Source of the DNA: Ancylobacter novellus DSM 506
GTDB lineage: Bacteria > Pseudomonadota > Alphaproteobacteria > Rhizobiales > Xanthobacteraceae
DNA: 64,000 nucleotides
Direction of reading: 5' to 3'
Assembly: GCF_000092925.1 (NCBI RefSeq)
Contig: NC_014217.1
Coordinates: forward strand, 3,534,001-3,598,000
Shown here: positions 52,964 to 63,701 of the stretch, in pieces
Position numbering within the stretch: position 1 is the stretch's first letter
Layout: every line of letters starts with the position of its first letter
Notes under the pieces: generated by a model
The model's database searches: none
What the model saw: only the letters and a program-made list of their open reading frames with translations
What the model was told of the DNA's origin: nothing
Position numbers and translations under genes: made by a program

Positions 52964-55798
52964 TCAGAAATCCCGCAGCAGGCGCTCGAGATAGTCGAGC
53001 TCGAGGCGCGGGCGCTCGGGCTCGCCGAAGCGGCGGCGCAGTTCCTCCAGCACGCGGCGCGCACGCTGCATGTCGATCTCGTCCGGCACCTTCACCGTGA
53101 CGTCGTCGCCATAGTCGCGCGAGCGCATCGGCCGGCCGAGCGGGTCGTTGCGCTCGGCGGTCTCGCCGGAAGGCCCGCCGGGCTCCTGCCCCTGACCCTG
53201 ACCGGGCTGCTGCTGCATCGCCTCGGCCATCTGCTGGGCGCCCTTGCGCAGCGCCTGCAAGGCTTCGCTCTGCGCATCGACGGCGCCGGTGCCGTCGCCC
53301 TGGCCGAGCGCCTGCTCGGCCTCGCGCATCGCCTGCTCGGCCTCGCCGAGGCCGCCCTCGCCGGGCATGCCCTGGCCCTGCTGGCCCTCGCCCTGCTGGC
53401 CTTGCTGGCCCTGGCCGTTCTGGCCCTGCTGCTCGCCCTGACCCTGCTGGCCCTGCTCACCCTGGCCCTGCTGGCGGCCGCGCATGGCCTGCTGCATCTT
53501 CTCGCGCAGCTGGCGGAGCTGCTCGCGCAGCTGCTCCTGGCTCTGCTTCAGGTCGCCGAAGCGCTGGTCCTGCTGGCCCTGTTGCCCCTGCTCGCCCTGC
53601 TGACCCTGCTCGCGGCCCTGCTTGAAGGTACGGTCGCGCAGCTGCTGCTGGCGGCGGATCATGTCGCCGAGCTGGTCCATCGCCTGCGACATCTGGTTCT
53701 GGCCCTGCCGGCGCTGCTGCTGGCGGCCGGCCTGCAGGCCGTTCAGCATGTTCTGCAATTCGCTGAGCATCTGCCGGGCCGCGTCGCGGGCGCCGTTGCG
53801 CGCCATGTCCTCGATGCGGTCGAGCATCTTCTGCAGGTCCTGCGGGCGCACCATGCGGGTGTTCGGGCCCATGGGCTGATCGCTGTCAGCCTGGGCATTG
53901 CGCTGCGCCTCCTCGGCCAGCGCCTGCATGAACTCCTGCATCGCCTCGCGCAGCTCCTGCGTCAGGCGCTTGATCTCGTCGTCGCTGGCGTTGTTCTCGA
54001 GCGCGTTCTGCAGCGCCTGCTGCGCGTCGCGCAGTTTCTTCTCGACGTCGGACAGGTCGCCATCCTCGATGCGGACGGCGATCTCCCAGAGATAGGCGAC
54101 GACGCCGCGCAGATCCTCGTCGCTCTTGGCGTTGGCGAGGCGCCAATAGGCGCTGCGCAGGCCCATATAGTGCGAGGGATCGGGCGTGAACTTCTCCGGC
54201 GCGATGGCGAGCGCGTCGAGGCCCGCCTCGACCCGTTCGCGCTGATTGGCGTCGAAGGCCAGCACGCGGCGCTCGTCGATCAGCGCGCGGGCGAGCGGAT
54301 TGGAGAAGGAGCGCTCCGGCAGCACAAAGGTGCGCGGGCGCGAGCGGCCGATATTGCCGGCCTCGTCGCGCGCCACCAGCGTCATGGTCACGCGCGTGCC
54401 GGCCCACGGGCTCTCGGCGAGGTCCTTGGTGGTCTGGCCGGTCGCCGTGCGGGCGCGTCCGCCGCTGAGCGGCAGCGGGAAGTCCGGCGCCTCGACCAGC
54501 GGACGCGGCGGCGCGGGCTTGGGCGCGTTCTTCAGCGCATGCAGCGGCGGGGGCGGCGGCACGGCGACGAACTGCGCCTTCGCGTTGACGACGCCGTAAT
54601 CATCCTCGGCCTTGTAGCTGAGCGCCAGCGCGGTATTGCCGGAGCCCTGCGGCTCCTTGGTGAGCTCGATGGTCGGCGCCTGGTCGGGCTGGGCGCGGAA
54701 ATGCCAGGAGACGAAGCGCCCGTCCGGCCCCTCGATGCGGGCCGAGCCGTCGGCGGCGATGACGAAGCGGCGCTCCTCGCCATTGGCGCCCTGCGGAGCC
54801 GGGCCTGCCGCGGTCTGCGGCTTGGTCCCGCCCGCGTTGTCGGCCGAGATGCCAGCCGTCTTGCCGGTCGCCAGCTTGCCGTCCTCGTCCTTCTTCTCCG
54901 GCTCGGGGGCGATGCCGCCCTGCGTGGTCAGCTGCGCATTGTCGAGGCCGATGATGCGCACCACCAGCGCGCTGCCGGCCGGCACGGTCAGCGCCGTCGC
55001 CTCGTAGGTGGAGGGCTGCGCGCTCTCCTGCGCCGCCGCCGAGCCGTTCTGCGCCGTCTCCTGCGAGCGCAGGCCCGGCAGCATCACCGGCGGACGGGCG
55101 GTGTAGCCGGGCGGCGTCACCCAGGCATCGACCCGATAGGGCTTGGGCGGCACCAGCGTCTGCCAGTCGAAGGCGGCAGCGATGCGCCGGACATGGTCGC
55201 CCGGCACCATGAAGAAGGTGGCGATGACGCCGAGCATCACCAGCGCGCGCAGCGCCTTGCGGTCGATCGCGGCGAGGCGCGGCGAGGGCAGGCCGGCGCG
55301 CAGCCGGCCGAGTTGGCCCGACATGCGCGAGATGTGGGCGCGCCACAGCGCGGCGGCGACCGGGTCATCCGGCCGGCTGGCGAGATGGTCGGCCAGCGCC
55401 GTCGCCGGCCGGTGCGGCATGCGGCTCTCGCGGTCGAGGCGCGAGAGCGCCTCCGACGAGGAGGGCGAGCGGATGCGCAGCGCCGGGATCAGCGCGAGAA
55501 CGAACAGGGCGGCGAAGATGACGACGCCGATGACGCGGCCATAGGGCGGCAGCGCCAGCCAGAGGCCCAGCCAGGAGGCGATGAGGAACAGGCCGACCGC
55601 GGCGCCGGCGGCGGCCAGCGCCGGCCAGACGCGCTCCCACATCAGCGCCGCCCAGGCACGCTGGAGCGCGGCGCCCATCTGACGCCCCACGCGCTGCTCG
55701 ACCCGGCGCACCTCGGTGCGCATCCTTTCGGTGCGTGCCGATCCGCCCGCTTCCGGGCGCGGCTCGCCGCCGTCCATGCCTTCCGGTGTTGCCGTCAC
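52964..55798 (-). CDS. DUF4175/TIGR02302 family protein with Gln/Gly-rich C-terminal region
   Basis: 944 aa. Start chosen at GTG 55796-55798 because GGAGG lies nine bases upstream; the frame extends further but without such a site. TMs near residues 60-82, 85-107 and 175-195. Then an exported region with PGYTARPPVMLPG and the DNA-repeat-like TIGR02302 body, followed by a long helical part (RLTQELREAMQEFMQALAEE) and a low-complexity Gln/Gly segment around 745-860 (units such as GQQGQG). It ends VPDEIDMQRARRVLEELRRR and LDYLERLLRDF, which is very conserved in this family. The function is unknown; confined to alphaproteobacteria. Confidence 0.9.
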   Translation of the reverse strand: MTATPEGMDGGEPRPEAGGSARTERMRTEVRRVEQRVGRQMGAALQRAWAALMWERVWPALAAAGAAVGLFLIASWLGLWLALPPYGRVIGVVIFAALFVLALIPALRIRSPSSSEALSRLDRESRMPHRPATALADHLASRPDDPVAAALWRAHISRMSGQLGRLRAGLPSPRLAAIDRKALRALVMLGVIATFFMVPGDHVRRIAAAFDWQTLVPPKPYRVDAWVTPPGYTARPPVMLPGLRSQETAQNGSAAAQESAQPSTYEATALTVPAGSALVVRIIGLDNAQLTTQGGIAPEPEKKDEDGKLATGKTAGISADNAGGTKPQTAAGPAPQGANGEERRFVIAADGSARIEGPDGRFVSWHFRAQPDQAPTIELTKEPQGSGNTALALSYKAEDDYGVVNAKAQFVAVPPPPPLHALKNAPKPAPPRPLVEAPDFPLPLSGGRARTATGQTTKDLAESPWAGTRVTMTLVARDEAGNIGRSRPRTFVLPERSFSNPLARALIDERRVLAFDANQRERVEAGLDALAIAPEKFTPDPSHYMGLRSAYWRLANAKSDEDLRGVVAYLWEIAVRIEDGDLSDVEKKLRDAQQALQNALENNASDDEIKRLTQELREAMQEFMQALAEEAQRNAQADSDQPMGPNTRMVRPQDLQKMLDRIEDMARNGARDAARQMLSELQNMLNGLQAGRQQQRRQGQNQMSQAMDQLGDMIRRQQQLRDRTFKQGREQGQQGEQGQQGQQDQRFGDLKQSQEQLREQLRQLREKMQQAMRGRQQGQGEQGQQGQGEQQGQNGQGQQGQQGEGQQGQGMPGEGGLGEAEQAMREAEQALGQGDGTGAVDAQSEALQALRKGAQQMAEAMQQQPGQGQGQEPGGPSGETAERNDPLGRPMRSRDYGDDVTVKVPDEIDMQRARRVLEELRRRFGEPERPRLELDYLERLLRDF

Positions 55799-55963
55799 GC
55801 GTTCGAGCCTCCGACGCACGAAGTCTGACACCAGCCCCAGCGTCAGCTTAACATGGGGAGACGGGCACGCCATCCCTGCCGCGGTATTAGGCGTGCCCAG
55901 TTCATCATCAGATTGTGATGCCCAGCCCCCGCCGAATTGTGGCGGCGGAGCTCGGAAGCGGCC

Positions 55964-57232
55964 TCAGGCCAGCCAGTCCGGCACGCGGTCGAGCGCGATC
56001 AGCGCGTCGGCATCGACCCGCGGGCGCACGAGCGCGAATTGTTCGCCCTTCACCAGCACTTCCGGCACCAGCGGGCGGGTATTGTAGGTCGAGGCCTGCA
56101 CAGCGCCATAGGCGCCGGTGGTCATCACCGCGACGAGATCGCCGGCCTTGAGCGGGGGCAGCCGCCGCCCCAGCGCCAGGAAATCGCCGGATTCGCACAC
56201 CGGCCCGACGACATCCGCGACGATCTGCCCTTCGCCCGATTTTGCCTCGCGCACGGGCAAAATTTCGTGATGTGCGTCATAGAGCGTCGGGCGGATGAGG
56301 TCGTTCATCGCCGCGTCGACGATGACGAAGCGCTTGCCCTCGCCTTCCTTCACATAGAGCACGCGGGTAACGAGGATACCGGCATTGGCCACCAGCATGC
56401 GGCCGATCTCGAAGACCAGCCCGAGGCCGAGATTATGCGTGTGCCGCTTCACCAGCTCCGCGTAGTGCAGCGGCAGCGGCGGCTCCGGATCGCCGGCGAC
56501 GTAGGGCACGCCGAGGCCGCCGCCGAGGTCGAGATGGGTCAGCCGGTGCCCGTCCGCCATCAGGTCGCGGGCGAGCTCTACCAGCAGCGCGGTGGCGTTG
56601 TCGAACGGCGTAAGATCGGTGATCTGGCTGCCGATATGCATGTCGACGCCGGTGATGCGGATGCCGGGCAGGGCGGCAGCGTGGCGGTAGACCTCCCGCG
56701 CCCGCGAGATCGGGATGCCGAACTTGTTCTCCGACTTGCCGGTCGAGATCTTGTGGTGCGTCTTGGCGTCGACGTCCGGATTGACGCGCACCGAGATCGG
56801 CGCGGCGACGCCGTGGCTCACCGCCACCTCGGAGAGAGTGAGCAACTCCGGCTCGCTCTCGACGTTGAAGCACATCACCCCGGCGTCGAGCGCGGCGGCC
56901 ATCTCCTCGCGGGTCTTGCCGACGCCGGAGAAGACGATCTTGTGCGGCGCGATGCCGGCGGCCAGAGCGCGCTTCAACTCGCCGCCGGAGACGATGTCGG
57001 CGCCGGCGCCCAGCTTGGCGAAGGTGGCGATCACCGCCTGGTTGGAATTGGCCTTGAGCGCGTAGCACAGCGTCGCGCGCGCATCCGCGAAGGCCTCGGT
57101 GAAGACCTTGTAGTGCCGCTCCAGCGTCGCGGTGGAATAGGCGTAGAACGGCGTGCCGACCGCGTGGGCGATATCCACGAGGCTGGCATCCTCCGCGTGG
57201 AGGAGACCGTCGCGATAGGCGAAATGGTGCAT
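55964..57232 (-). CDS. lysA: Diaminopimelate decarboxylase
   Basis: 422 aa. PLP lysine in [12 protein letters not shown], then [36 protein letters not shown] and [16 protein letters not shown]. Last step of lysine synthesis from meso-diaminopimelate. Divides its operon with the lptM gene 27 bp upstream; the DUF4175 gene follows 165 bp downstream on the same strand. Confidence 0.97.
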   Translation of the reverse strand: MHHFAYRDGLLHAEDASLVDIAHAVGTPFYAYSTATLERHYKVFTEAFADARATLCYALKANSNQAVIATFAKLGAGADIVSGGELKRALAAGIAPHKIVFSGVGKTREEMAAALDAGVMCFNVESEPELLTLSEVAVSHGVAAPISVRVNPDVDAKTHHKISTGKSENKFGIPISRAREVYRHAAALPGIRITGVDMHIGSQITDLTPFDNATALLVELARDLMADGHRLTHLDLGGGLGVPYVAGDPEPPLPLHYAELVKRHTHNLGLGLVFEIGRMLVANAGILVTRVLYVKEGEGKRFVIVDAAMNDLIRPTLYDAHHEILPVREAKSGEGQIVADVVGPVCESGDFLALGRRLPPLKAGDLVAVMTTGAYGAVQASTYNTRPLVPEVLVKGEQFALVRPRVDADALIALDRVPDWLA

Positions 57233-57259
57233 GGCGCGGGGCCTGAAAGTCCTAAGAGA

Positions 57260-57472
57260 TCAGAGCAGACCGTCGAGGATGAAGGGCTGCTTCGGCTTCA
57301 CCGGGCCGGTGTCCTTCGGCATCTTGCCGTCCGGGCCGGGGGTGCCGAGCGCAGTGCCGGGCGGCGGCTCCAGAGGGCCTTTCACGCCGCAGCCGCCAAG
57401 CGCCAGCGCGCCGCCGAGGATCAGCGAAGCGACAAGGATGCGGGAGAGACGGGGCTGGGATCGGCGGGACAA
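57260..57472 (-). CDS. lptM: LptM (YifL-like) small lipoprotein
   Basis: 70 aa. TTG start preceded by GAGGAA. Signal with lipobox LALGGC, then the conserved GVKGPLEPPPG. LptM assists maturation of the LptD/LptE translocon in the outer membrane. Directly upstream of lysA as is typical; the argH gene commonly found before lptM is absent, and xthA follows instead. Confidence 0.9.
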   Translation of the reverse strand: MSRRSQPRLSRILVASLILGGALALGGCGVKGPLEPPPGTALGTPGPDGKMPKDTGPVKPKQPFILDGLL

Positions 57473-57561
57473 GGAGGCTTCCTCGACTCTGGGTCACTCG
57501 GTGTTAGCCGCAACCTATAACGCTGTTCCGAGAAAGGCGAGACGTCACATGCCGCACCGCG

Positions 57562-58380
57562 TCACACGTCGAAGGTGACGACCACCGGCACATGGTCGGA
57601 GGGCCGCTCCCAGGAGCGGGCGGCGCGCACCACGTTCATGGCGCGGGCGGTCGGCGCGAAGGCCGGCGTCGCCCAGACATGGTCGAGCCGGCGCCCGCGG
57701 TTCGAGGCCTCCCAGTCGGCGGCGCGGTAGCTCCACCAGGTGTAGAGCCTCTCGTCCGGCGGCACGAAGTTGCGCATCACGTCGACCCATCGGCCGGCGG
57801 CCTGCAGCTTTTCCAGCTTCTCCACCTCGATCGGCGTGTGGCTGACGACGTCGAGGAGCTGCTTGTGGCTCCACACGTCGGTCTCCAGCGGGGCGATGTT
57901 GAGGTCGCCGACCAGCACGGAGCGCGCCGTGGGGTCCTCCGGGTGAAGCTGCTCCCACATCGTCGCCTCGTCGAGGAAGGCGAGCTTGTGCCGGAATTTC
58001 TCGTTCAGCGCGGGATCGGGGATGTCGCCGCCGGCGGGAATGTAGAAATTGTGGATGGTCAGCGGCGCCTCGAGCCCCGCCTCGCGGCCGAGCGTGACGC
58101 AGATGTGCCGTGCGTCGCCGATGTCGCAGAAGCCCTGCCGGCTCACCTGATCGAAGGGCCGCTTCGAGAGGATGGCGACGCCGTGATAGCCCTTCTGGCC
58201 GTGGATCGCCGCGTGCGGATAGCCGAACTTGGCCGCGTCCTTCAGCGGGAAGCGGTCGTCCGGCGTCTTGGTCTCCTGCAGGCAGATGACGTCGGGCTGG
58301 TATTCGGCGGCGAGCTTCTCGACCAACCCGATGCGCAGGCGCACCGAATTGATGTTCCAGGTGGCGATGGTGAGCGGCAA
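57562..58380 (-). CDS. xthA: Exodeoxyribonuclease III
   Basis: 272 aa from a TTG start (MPLTIATWNINSVRLR). The only in-frame ATG is 99 bp further upstream and would add an unusual basic tail, so TTG is preferred. Catalytic motifs: NSVRLR, ICLQETK (Glu), VGDLNIAP, RRLDHVWAT and WERPSDHVPVV (Asp-His). DNA repair AP endonuclease and 3'-5' exonuclease. Confidence 0.92.
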   Translation of the reverse strand: MPLTIATWNINSVRLRIGLVEKLAAEYQPDVICLQETKTPDDRFPLKDAAKFGYPHAAIHGQKGYHGVAILSKRPFDQVSRQGFCDIGDARHICVTLGREAGLEAPLTIHNFYIPAGGDIPDPALNEKFRHKLAFLDEATMWEQLHPEDPTARSVLVGDLNIAPLETDVWSHKQLLDVVSHTPIEVEKLEKLQAAGRWVDVMRNFVPPDERLYTWWSYRAADWEASNRGRRLDHVWATPAFAPTARAMNVVRAARSWERPSDHVPVVVTFDV

Positions 58381-58487
58381 AGCGGGAGACCTGTGCGGGT
58401 GTCGGCGGGAATTCGGCCGCGACCCTAGAGCATGTGCCGCCGAAGGTGAACGGGCTCCCTGTGCCCGCCGCCGCCCCAAAGTACGCC

Positions 58488-58577
58488 GTCATCCCCGGGC
58501 TTGACCCGGGGATCCACGACTTGGACGCGTGCTCCACCGCAAAAGACATGGATGGCCGGGTCAAGCCCGGCCATGAC
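58488..58577. repeat. Dispersed palindromic repeat, family B copy 4
   Basis: Starts GTCATCCCCGGGCTTGACCC and ends GGGTCAAGCCCGGCCATGAC. It lies in the 332-bp gap between the lolA stop and xthA start, which holds only this copy, family A copy 5 and the xthA promoter. Confidence 0.78.
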
Positions 58578-58646
58578 GATCCTCCAAGCATCCCGGTCGC
58601 GAATTACAGGTCAGGCTCTCAGGATAAGGGTTCAACAAGAGAGCGA

Positions 58647-58688
58647 CCTCATCCTGAGGTGCGAGCCGCAGGCGAGCCTCGAAGGATG
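58647..58688. repeat. Dispersed palindromic repeat, family A copy 5 (half element)
   Basis: A single arm, CCTCATCCTGAGGTGCGAG...GCGAGCCTCGAAGGATG, 42 bp. The second arm is missing. It lies just downstream of lolA. Confidence 0.7.
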
Positions 58689-58712
58689 CTCAGGCTGGTG
58701 GAGGCTCCCGCC

Positions 58713-59471
58713 TCAATCCCGGTTGATCACGAACAGCATCGGGTCCGGGCGCTCGCCGGTGTCGAGGTTCGAGACCGCGACCGTGGTGTCGTAGCCCTGC
58801 GGGTCGGTCACCGTCCACTGCTTGAGCTGCATGGTCTTGGCGTCGAACATGATCATCAGCTTGTAGGTGCCGGTCATCGCCTGCCTCTCCTCGATCACCA
58901 CGGTGGCGAAGAGGTCGTCCTGGTAGACGCCGGTGACGTTGGCGTTGCGGGCGAGGTCGAAATTCTCCGACAGCAGGAAGCGCAGCGGCGTCGCCGAGAG
59001 CGGGGAGATGTCCTGCGTCTTCAGCCGCTTGTCGCGCACCGCCACCGAGCGCCCGTCCGCCACCAGCTCGATCCGGCTCGGCGGATCGTACTCGAACAGC
59101 ACGCGGCCGGGCTTGAGGATGAAGAACTGCCCCTGCCGGCGCGTGCCGTCCGGGTCGACCTGCACGAAATTGCCGGTCATGTTCTTGAAGCTGTTGAAAT
59201 AGGTGTTGATGCGCTGGACCGTGTCGGCCGCGGCGCGCCGGTTCGCCACCGCCGCCACCTGGATGTTCGGGTCGGCGCCGGGCTGGCTCGGGGCGGCGGC
59301 CTTCGGCGGGGCAGCCTGCGCGGTGCGCGTGATCGCCGCCTGCGGCGGCCGCTTCGGCGGGGTCGGCACGTTGGCGAGCGGCACCACTTGACCCGCCACC
59401 TGCCCGAACGCCGCTCCGAGCGGCAGGACGAGAAGGGCGGAAGCGGCGCAGACGCGGATCAGATGGCGCAT
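58713..59471 (-). CDS. lolA: Outer-membrane lipoprotein carrier protein LolA
   Basis: 252 aa. Signal peptide (MRHLIRVCAASALLVLPLGA), then a Pro/Ala-rich linker of ~50 residues (ANVPTPPKRPPQAA) before the LolA fold: VQRINTYFNSFKNMTGNFVQ, RRQGQFFILKPGRVLFEYDPP, LFVINRD at the end. Carries lipoproteins across the periplasm from LolCDE. The family is weakly conserved, so this rests on the fold pattern plus its position after ftsK, which is usual in Rhizobiales. Confidence 0.9.
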   Translation of the reverse strand: MRHLIRVCAASALLVLPLGAAFGQVAGQVVPLANVPTPPKRPPQAAITRTAQAAPPKAAAPSQPGADPNIQVAAVANRRAAADTVQRINTYFNSFKNMTGNFVQVDPDGTRRQGQFFILKPGRVLFEYDPPSRIELVADGRSVAVRDKRLKTQDISPLSATPLRFLLSENFDLARNANVTGVYQDDLFATVVIEERQAMTGTYKLMIMFDAKTMQLKQWTVTDPQGYDTTVAVSNLDTGERPDPMLFVINRD

Positions 59472-59617
59472 GGAGCACGTCTCGGTGGGCGCGGGGCGCG
59501 GAACATCCGGGCGCGGCGCGAATCTCGGTTTCATCGATGCGGGTAGCGCGCCGCTGTGGCGATCCTGTGGCCCCGCCGCAGCGTCACCCCCGGAGGCAGG
59601 CTGGGACCGGCCCCGGT

Positions 59618-62284
59618 TCAATAGCTTTCCGCCCCGTCCGCCTCGACCAGTATCTCGCGTTTTCCGGCATGGTTGGCGGGGCCGACCAGCCCCTCCTTCT
59701 CCATGCGCTCGACCAGCGAAGCCGCGCGGTTGTAGCCGATCTGCAGCCGGCGCTGGATGTAGGAGGTGGAGCACTTCTTGTCGCGCATCACCACCGCCAC
59801 CGCCTGGCTGTAGAGGTCGCCGCCCTCCTCGCCGCCGAAGCTGCCCTTGTCGAACACGGCGCCGTCCTCGCCTTCCTCGTCGAGGTCGGTGACGACTTCC
59901 TCGAGATAGGCGGGCGCGCCCTGCGCCTTCAGGTGCTCGACGATGCGCTCGACCTCCTGATCCGAGACGAAGGGACCGTGGACGCGGGAGATGCGCCCGC
60001 CGCCGGCCATGTAGAGCATGTCGCCCTGGCCGAGCAGCTGCTCGGCGCCCATCTCGCCCAAAATCGTGCGTGAATCGATCTTCGACGTCACCTGGAAGGA
60101 GATGCGGGTCGGGAAGTTGGCCTTGATGGTGCCGGTGATGACGTCGACCGAGGGGCGCTGCGTCGCCATGATCAGGTGGATGCCGGCGGCGCGGGCCATC
60201 TGCGCGAGGCGCTGGATGGCGCCCTCGATCTCTTTGCCGGCCACCATCATCAGGTCGGCCATCTCGTCGACCACGATCACGATGTAGGGAATGGGCGAGA
60301 GGTCCATCTCCTCGCGCTCGTAGATCGCCTCGCCGGTCTCGCGGTCGAAGCCGGTCTGCACCGTGCGCACGATGGTCTCGCCCTTGGCCTGCGCCTCGGC
60401 GATGCGGGCGTTGAAGCCGTCGATGTTGCGCACGCCGACCTTGGACATCTTGCGGTAGCGCTGCTCCATCTCCCGCACCGCCCATTTCAGCGCCACCACC
60501 GCCTTCTTCGGATCGGTGACGACGGGGGTCAGCAGATGTGGGATGCCGTCATAGACGGAGAGTTCCAGCATCTTCGGGTCGATCATGATCAGGCGGCACT
60601 GCTCCGGCCGGTGGCGGTAGAGCAGCGAGAGGATCATGGTGTTGATCGCCACCGACTTGCCCGAGCCGGTGGTGCCGGCGACCAGCAGATGCGGCATGCG
60701 CGCGAGGTCGACGATCACCGGCTCGCCGCCGATGGTCTTGCCCAGCGCGATGGCGAGCTTGTGCGCGGCCTCGCCGAAATCCTTGGCGACGAGGATCTCG
60801 CGCAGCAGCACCTTGTCGCGCTTCGGATTGGGCAATTCGATGCCGATGGCGTTCTTGCCGGGGATCACCGCGACGCGGGCGGAGATGGCACTCATCGAGC
60901 GGGCGATGTCGTCGGCGAGGCCGATGACGCGGCTCGACTTGATGCCCGGCGCCGGCTCCAGCTCGTAGAGCGTCACCACCGGGCCGGGGCGGGCATTGAC
61001 GATGGCGCCGCGCACGCCGAAATCGTCCAGCACGCCTTCGAGGTCGCGGGCGTTCTCGTCCAGCTGGTCGCGCGGCAGCGCCGGCCCGCCGCGCGGCGGC
61101 GGCGGGGTGAGCAAATCGAGGCCCGGCGGCGTGTAGCGGCGGCGCTGCTCCTCCGCCGCACTACGCCCGCCCTTGATCGAGCGCAGCGGCGGGCGCTTGC
61201 CCGGCCGCGCGGGCGGCGGGGCGGGCTCGTCCTCCTCCACGTCGAAGGGCAGGTCGTCGTCGACGCTGGCGAAGCCGGCCTCGGCGTCCTCGTCGTCCAT
61301 CACCTCGCGGCCGCCGAAATTCGGCTCGTGCCGGCCGCGTCGCAGCGCCGGCAGGTCGTCTTCTTCCTCATCGAGGCCGAGGGCGGCGCGCAGCCGCGCC
61401 ACCAGCCCGCGCGGGCGCTCGCGATAGGCGCGGCGCGGCGCATCGCTGGTCAGCCGCGCCTTCAGCGACAGCGCCGCATGCGCCAGCATGCCGATGACGA
61501 AGGCGAAGCGGCTGGATTCCTCGTCGTCCTCATAGGTCGGATCGGAGGCCGCCTCGTCGTCCTCGTCGTCGGCCGGGTTCTTAAGCCCGGCGCCGACGGC
61601 GATCGGCAGGGAGACGACGGCGCCGAACAGGCAGATGGCGCCGACGATGGCGTAGTCGATGGCGGCGAGCCAGGTCGAGCGGAAGGTGCCGGGCACCGCC
61701 AGCACGCCCTCGCCGAGCACGCCGCCGAGCCCGCTCGGCAGCGGCCAGCCGCCGAAGCGCGGCAGGCAGGCGGCGAAGCCCGCGGCGAAGACGACGCCGG
61801 CGACCAGCGCGAACAGGCGCGCACGCACCCGCTTCGGCCGGCGATGGGTGAGCATCAGCCAGCCCCAGACGCCGACCGGGAGCACCAGCGCCAGGGCGGC
61901 GATGCCGGCGAGCTGCATCAGCAGGTCGGCGAAGACGGCGCCGGGCAGGCCGAGCCAGTTGGACGGCGCCGCCGCGCTGGAGCGCGACAGGCTGGGGTCG
62001 TCCGCCGACCAGCTCACCAGCGCCACCAGCATGAACGCGCACAGGGCGAGCAGAGCGAAGCCGATCAGTTCCTGTGCGCGGCGGCTGAGCGCGCCCTTCA
62101 CCTCTTCCGGCAGGAAGGCGCCGGGGGTGCCGCGCCGCCGGGCGGAGCCGCGGACGCCGGCGGCCGAGCCCTTGGCCCCGGATTTCGCGCCCGACTTGCC
62201 GAGCGCGGCGGAGCGGCCGGCACCGGCGCGGGTGGGCGCGGCCTCAAGCCGAGGCGCCCTCATCGTCTGCGTCTGCCGGCCCAT
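59618..62284 (-). CDS. ftsK: DNA translocase FtsK
   Basis: 888 aa. Four N-terminal TMs (~65-195 region), acidic and Pro-rich linker (~200-390), then the motor: [20 protein letters not shown], Walker [16 protein letters not shown], Walker [13 protein letters not shown], and a C-terminal gamma winged helix [16 protein letters not shown] that reads KOPS/FRS sites. Drives chromosome dimer resolution and segregation at the septum. Start ATG at [11 protein letters not shown]. The preceding aminotransferase gene ends 28 bp before its start. Confidence 0.96.
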   Translation of the reverse strand: MGRQTQTMRAPRLEAAPTRAGAGRSAALGKSGAKSGAKGSAAGVRGSARRRGTPGAFLPEEVKGALSRRAQELIGFALLALCAFMLVALVSWSADDPSLSRSSAAAPSNWLGLPGAVFADLLMQLAGIAALALVLPVGVWGWLMLTHRRPKRVRARLFALVAGVVFAAGFAACLPRFGGWPLPSGLGGVLGEGVLAVPGTFRSTWLAAIDYAIVGAICLFGAVVSLPIAVGAGLKNPADDEDDEAASDPTYEDDEESSRFAFVIGMLAHAALSLKARLTSDAPRRAYRERPRGLVARLRAALGLDEEEDDLPALRRGRHEPNFGGREVMDDEDAEAGFASVDDDLPFDVEEDEPAPPPARPGKRPPLRSIKGGRSAAEEQRRRYTPPGLDLLTPPPPRGGPALPRDQLDENARDLEGVLDDFGVRGAIVNARPGPVVTLYELEPAPGIKSSRVIGLADDIARSMSAISARVAVIPGKNAIGIELPNPKRDKVLLREILVAKDFGEAAHKLAIALGKTIGGEPVIVDLARMPHLLVAGTTGSGKSVAINTMILSLLYRHRPEQCRLIMIDPKMLELSVYDGIPHLLTPVVTDPKKAVVALKWAVREMEQRYRKMSKVGVRNIDGFNARIAEAQAKGETIVRTVQTGFDRETGEAIYEREEMDLSPIPYIVIVVDEMADLMMVAGKEIEGAIQRLAQMARAAGIHLIMATQRPSVDVITGTIKANFPTRISFQVTSKIDSRTILGEMGAEQLLGQGDMLYMAGGGRISRVHGPFVSDQEVERIVEHLKAQGAPAYLEEVVTDLDEEGEDGAVFDKGSFGGEEGGDLYSQAVAVVMRDKKCSTSYIQRRLQIGYNRAASLVERMEKEGLVGPANHAGKREILVEADGAESY

Positions 62285-62312
62285 CCCGTTTCCCTCGCCC
62301 CTCGATCCCCGC

Positions 62313-63563
62313 TCAGGACAGCCCGGCCAGCAGGCGGGGCAATGCCGCCTGCGTGGTCGCGAGATCCTGCACCAGCGCGATGCGCAGATAGTCGGCGCCC
62401 GGATTGCGCCCGTCCGCGCCGCTGCGGCACAGATAGCCGCCGGGCACGGTGCGCAGCCCCTCGCGCTGCCAGAGTTTCTTCGCCGCCTCCTCGCCGCCGC
62501 CGACCGAAGCGACATCCAGCCAGAGGAAGAAGCCGCCATCCGGCCGCTCATAGCCGAAGCGGCCGGAGAGCACGGCGTCGGCGACGTCGAACTTCGCCTT
62601 GTAGAGGTCGCGGCTGGCGCTCACATGCGCCTCGTCCGCCAGCGCGGCGATGCCGACCCATTGCAGCGGCTCGGGCACCTGCGGCGCGGCGACATTGCGG
62701 AACTCGCCGAAGGCCTCGATGAAGCGCGCGTCGCCGGCACAGAAGCCGCAGCGCAGGCCCGGCAGGCTGGAGCGCTTGGACAGCGAGTTGAAGGCGACGA
62801 CGCCCTCGAAATCGCCGCCCGCCACTTCGAGGACGCCGGTCGGCGGCTCCTCGCCCAGCCAGATCTCCGAATAGCACTCGTCGGCGAACACCATCACCTC
62901 ATGCGCCCGGCAAAGGGCGACGAGGCGCTCGAGATAGGCGCGCGGGGCGATGGTGCCCTGCGGGTTGGCCGGCGAGGCGAAATAGATCGCGATGGCGCGG
63001 TCGAGCAGGTCCGGCGTCAGCGCGTCGAGATCGGGCAGCCAGCCGCCGCCGGGCGGCAGCGGCAGGTCGACGCTCTCGCAGCCGGCCGCCTCGGCGCCGG
63101 CGCCATAGGCGGCGTAGAACGGATTGGGCAGCAGCACCGCCGGCTCGCTCTTGCCCATCAGCGCCCGCTTCTTCGGCGAGATCAGCCGGCGCGCCATCAG
63201 CGCGGCGAAGAACAGGCCCTCACGCGAGCCGTTGAGCACCAGCACCTCGCGCTCCGGATCGAGCGCGCGCGGCAGCGTGTAGCGGCGGGAGAACCACTCC
63301 CCGGCGGCGCGGCGGAACTCGGGCAGGCCCTTGCCGGCCGGGTAGCGGCCGAAACCGTCGAGATGGGCGGCCAGCACCCCGCCGACGAAATCCGGCATGG
63401 CATGGCGCGGCTCGCCGACGGCGAGGCTCAGCGCCGGCTTGCCCGGCGTGATGCCGGCGAGCAGCTCGGTCAGGCGCACGAAGGGCGAGCGCGCCGCAGG
63501 CCCGGGATCGGGCACCGCGGCGGGGATCGTCTCGTCTGCGCCTTTGAGGCGGGGTTCGGGCAC
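62313..63563 (-). CDS. Class I/II aminotransferase (DapC-like)
   Basis: 416 aa, GTG start (MPEPRLKG). N-acetylornithine-independent fold-type I enzyme: [57 protein letters not shown] and the PLP Lys in [17 protein letters not shown]. It resembles succinyldiaminopimelate aminotransferases; a lysine-synthesis role is plausible because lysA is nearby, but other substrates are possible. Confidence 0.88.
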   Translation of the reverse strand: MPEPRLKGADETIPAAVPDPGPAARSPFVRLTELLAGITPGKPALSLAVGEPRHAMPDFVGGVLAAHLDGFGRYPAGKGLPEFRRAAGEWFSRRYTLPRALDPEREVLVLNGSREGLFFAALMARRLISPKKRALMGKSEPAVLLPNPFYAAYGAGAEAAGCESVDLPLPPGGGWLPDLDALTPDLLDRAIAIYFASPANPQGTIAPRAYLERLVALCRAHEVMVFADECYSEIWLGEEPPTGVLEVAGGDFEGVVAFNSLSKRSSLPGLRCGFCAGDARFIEAFGEFRNVAAPQVPEPLQWVGIAALADEAHVSASRDLYKAKFDVADAVLSGRFGYERPDGGFFLWLDVASVGGGEEAAKKLWQREGLRTVPGGYLCRSGADGRNPGADYLRIALVQDLATTQAALPRLLAGLS

Positions 63564-63701
63564 GTAAAGGGTCTCGCCATGCCGCGGGAATGCGGCGTCT
63601 CGGCCCAGGATAGGACCGCCGCGGTAAAGGCGTCCTTAACCATGGAAAGAGAATGGCGGCGGGCGGGAAACCCGCGCGGCGGCGGCGCGGCCTGCCGCCG
63701 G

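Noticed and set aside
53230..53640. Short tandem units that could be a minisatellite or CRISPR-like array
   Set aside because: They encode the in-frame Gln/Gly-rich segment of the DUF4175 protein; there are no constant repeats with unique spacers.
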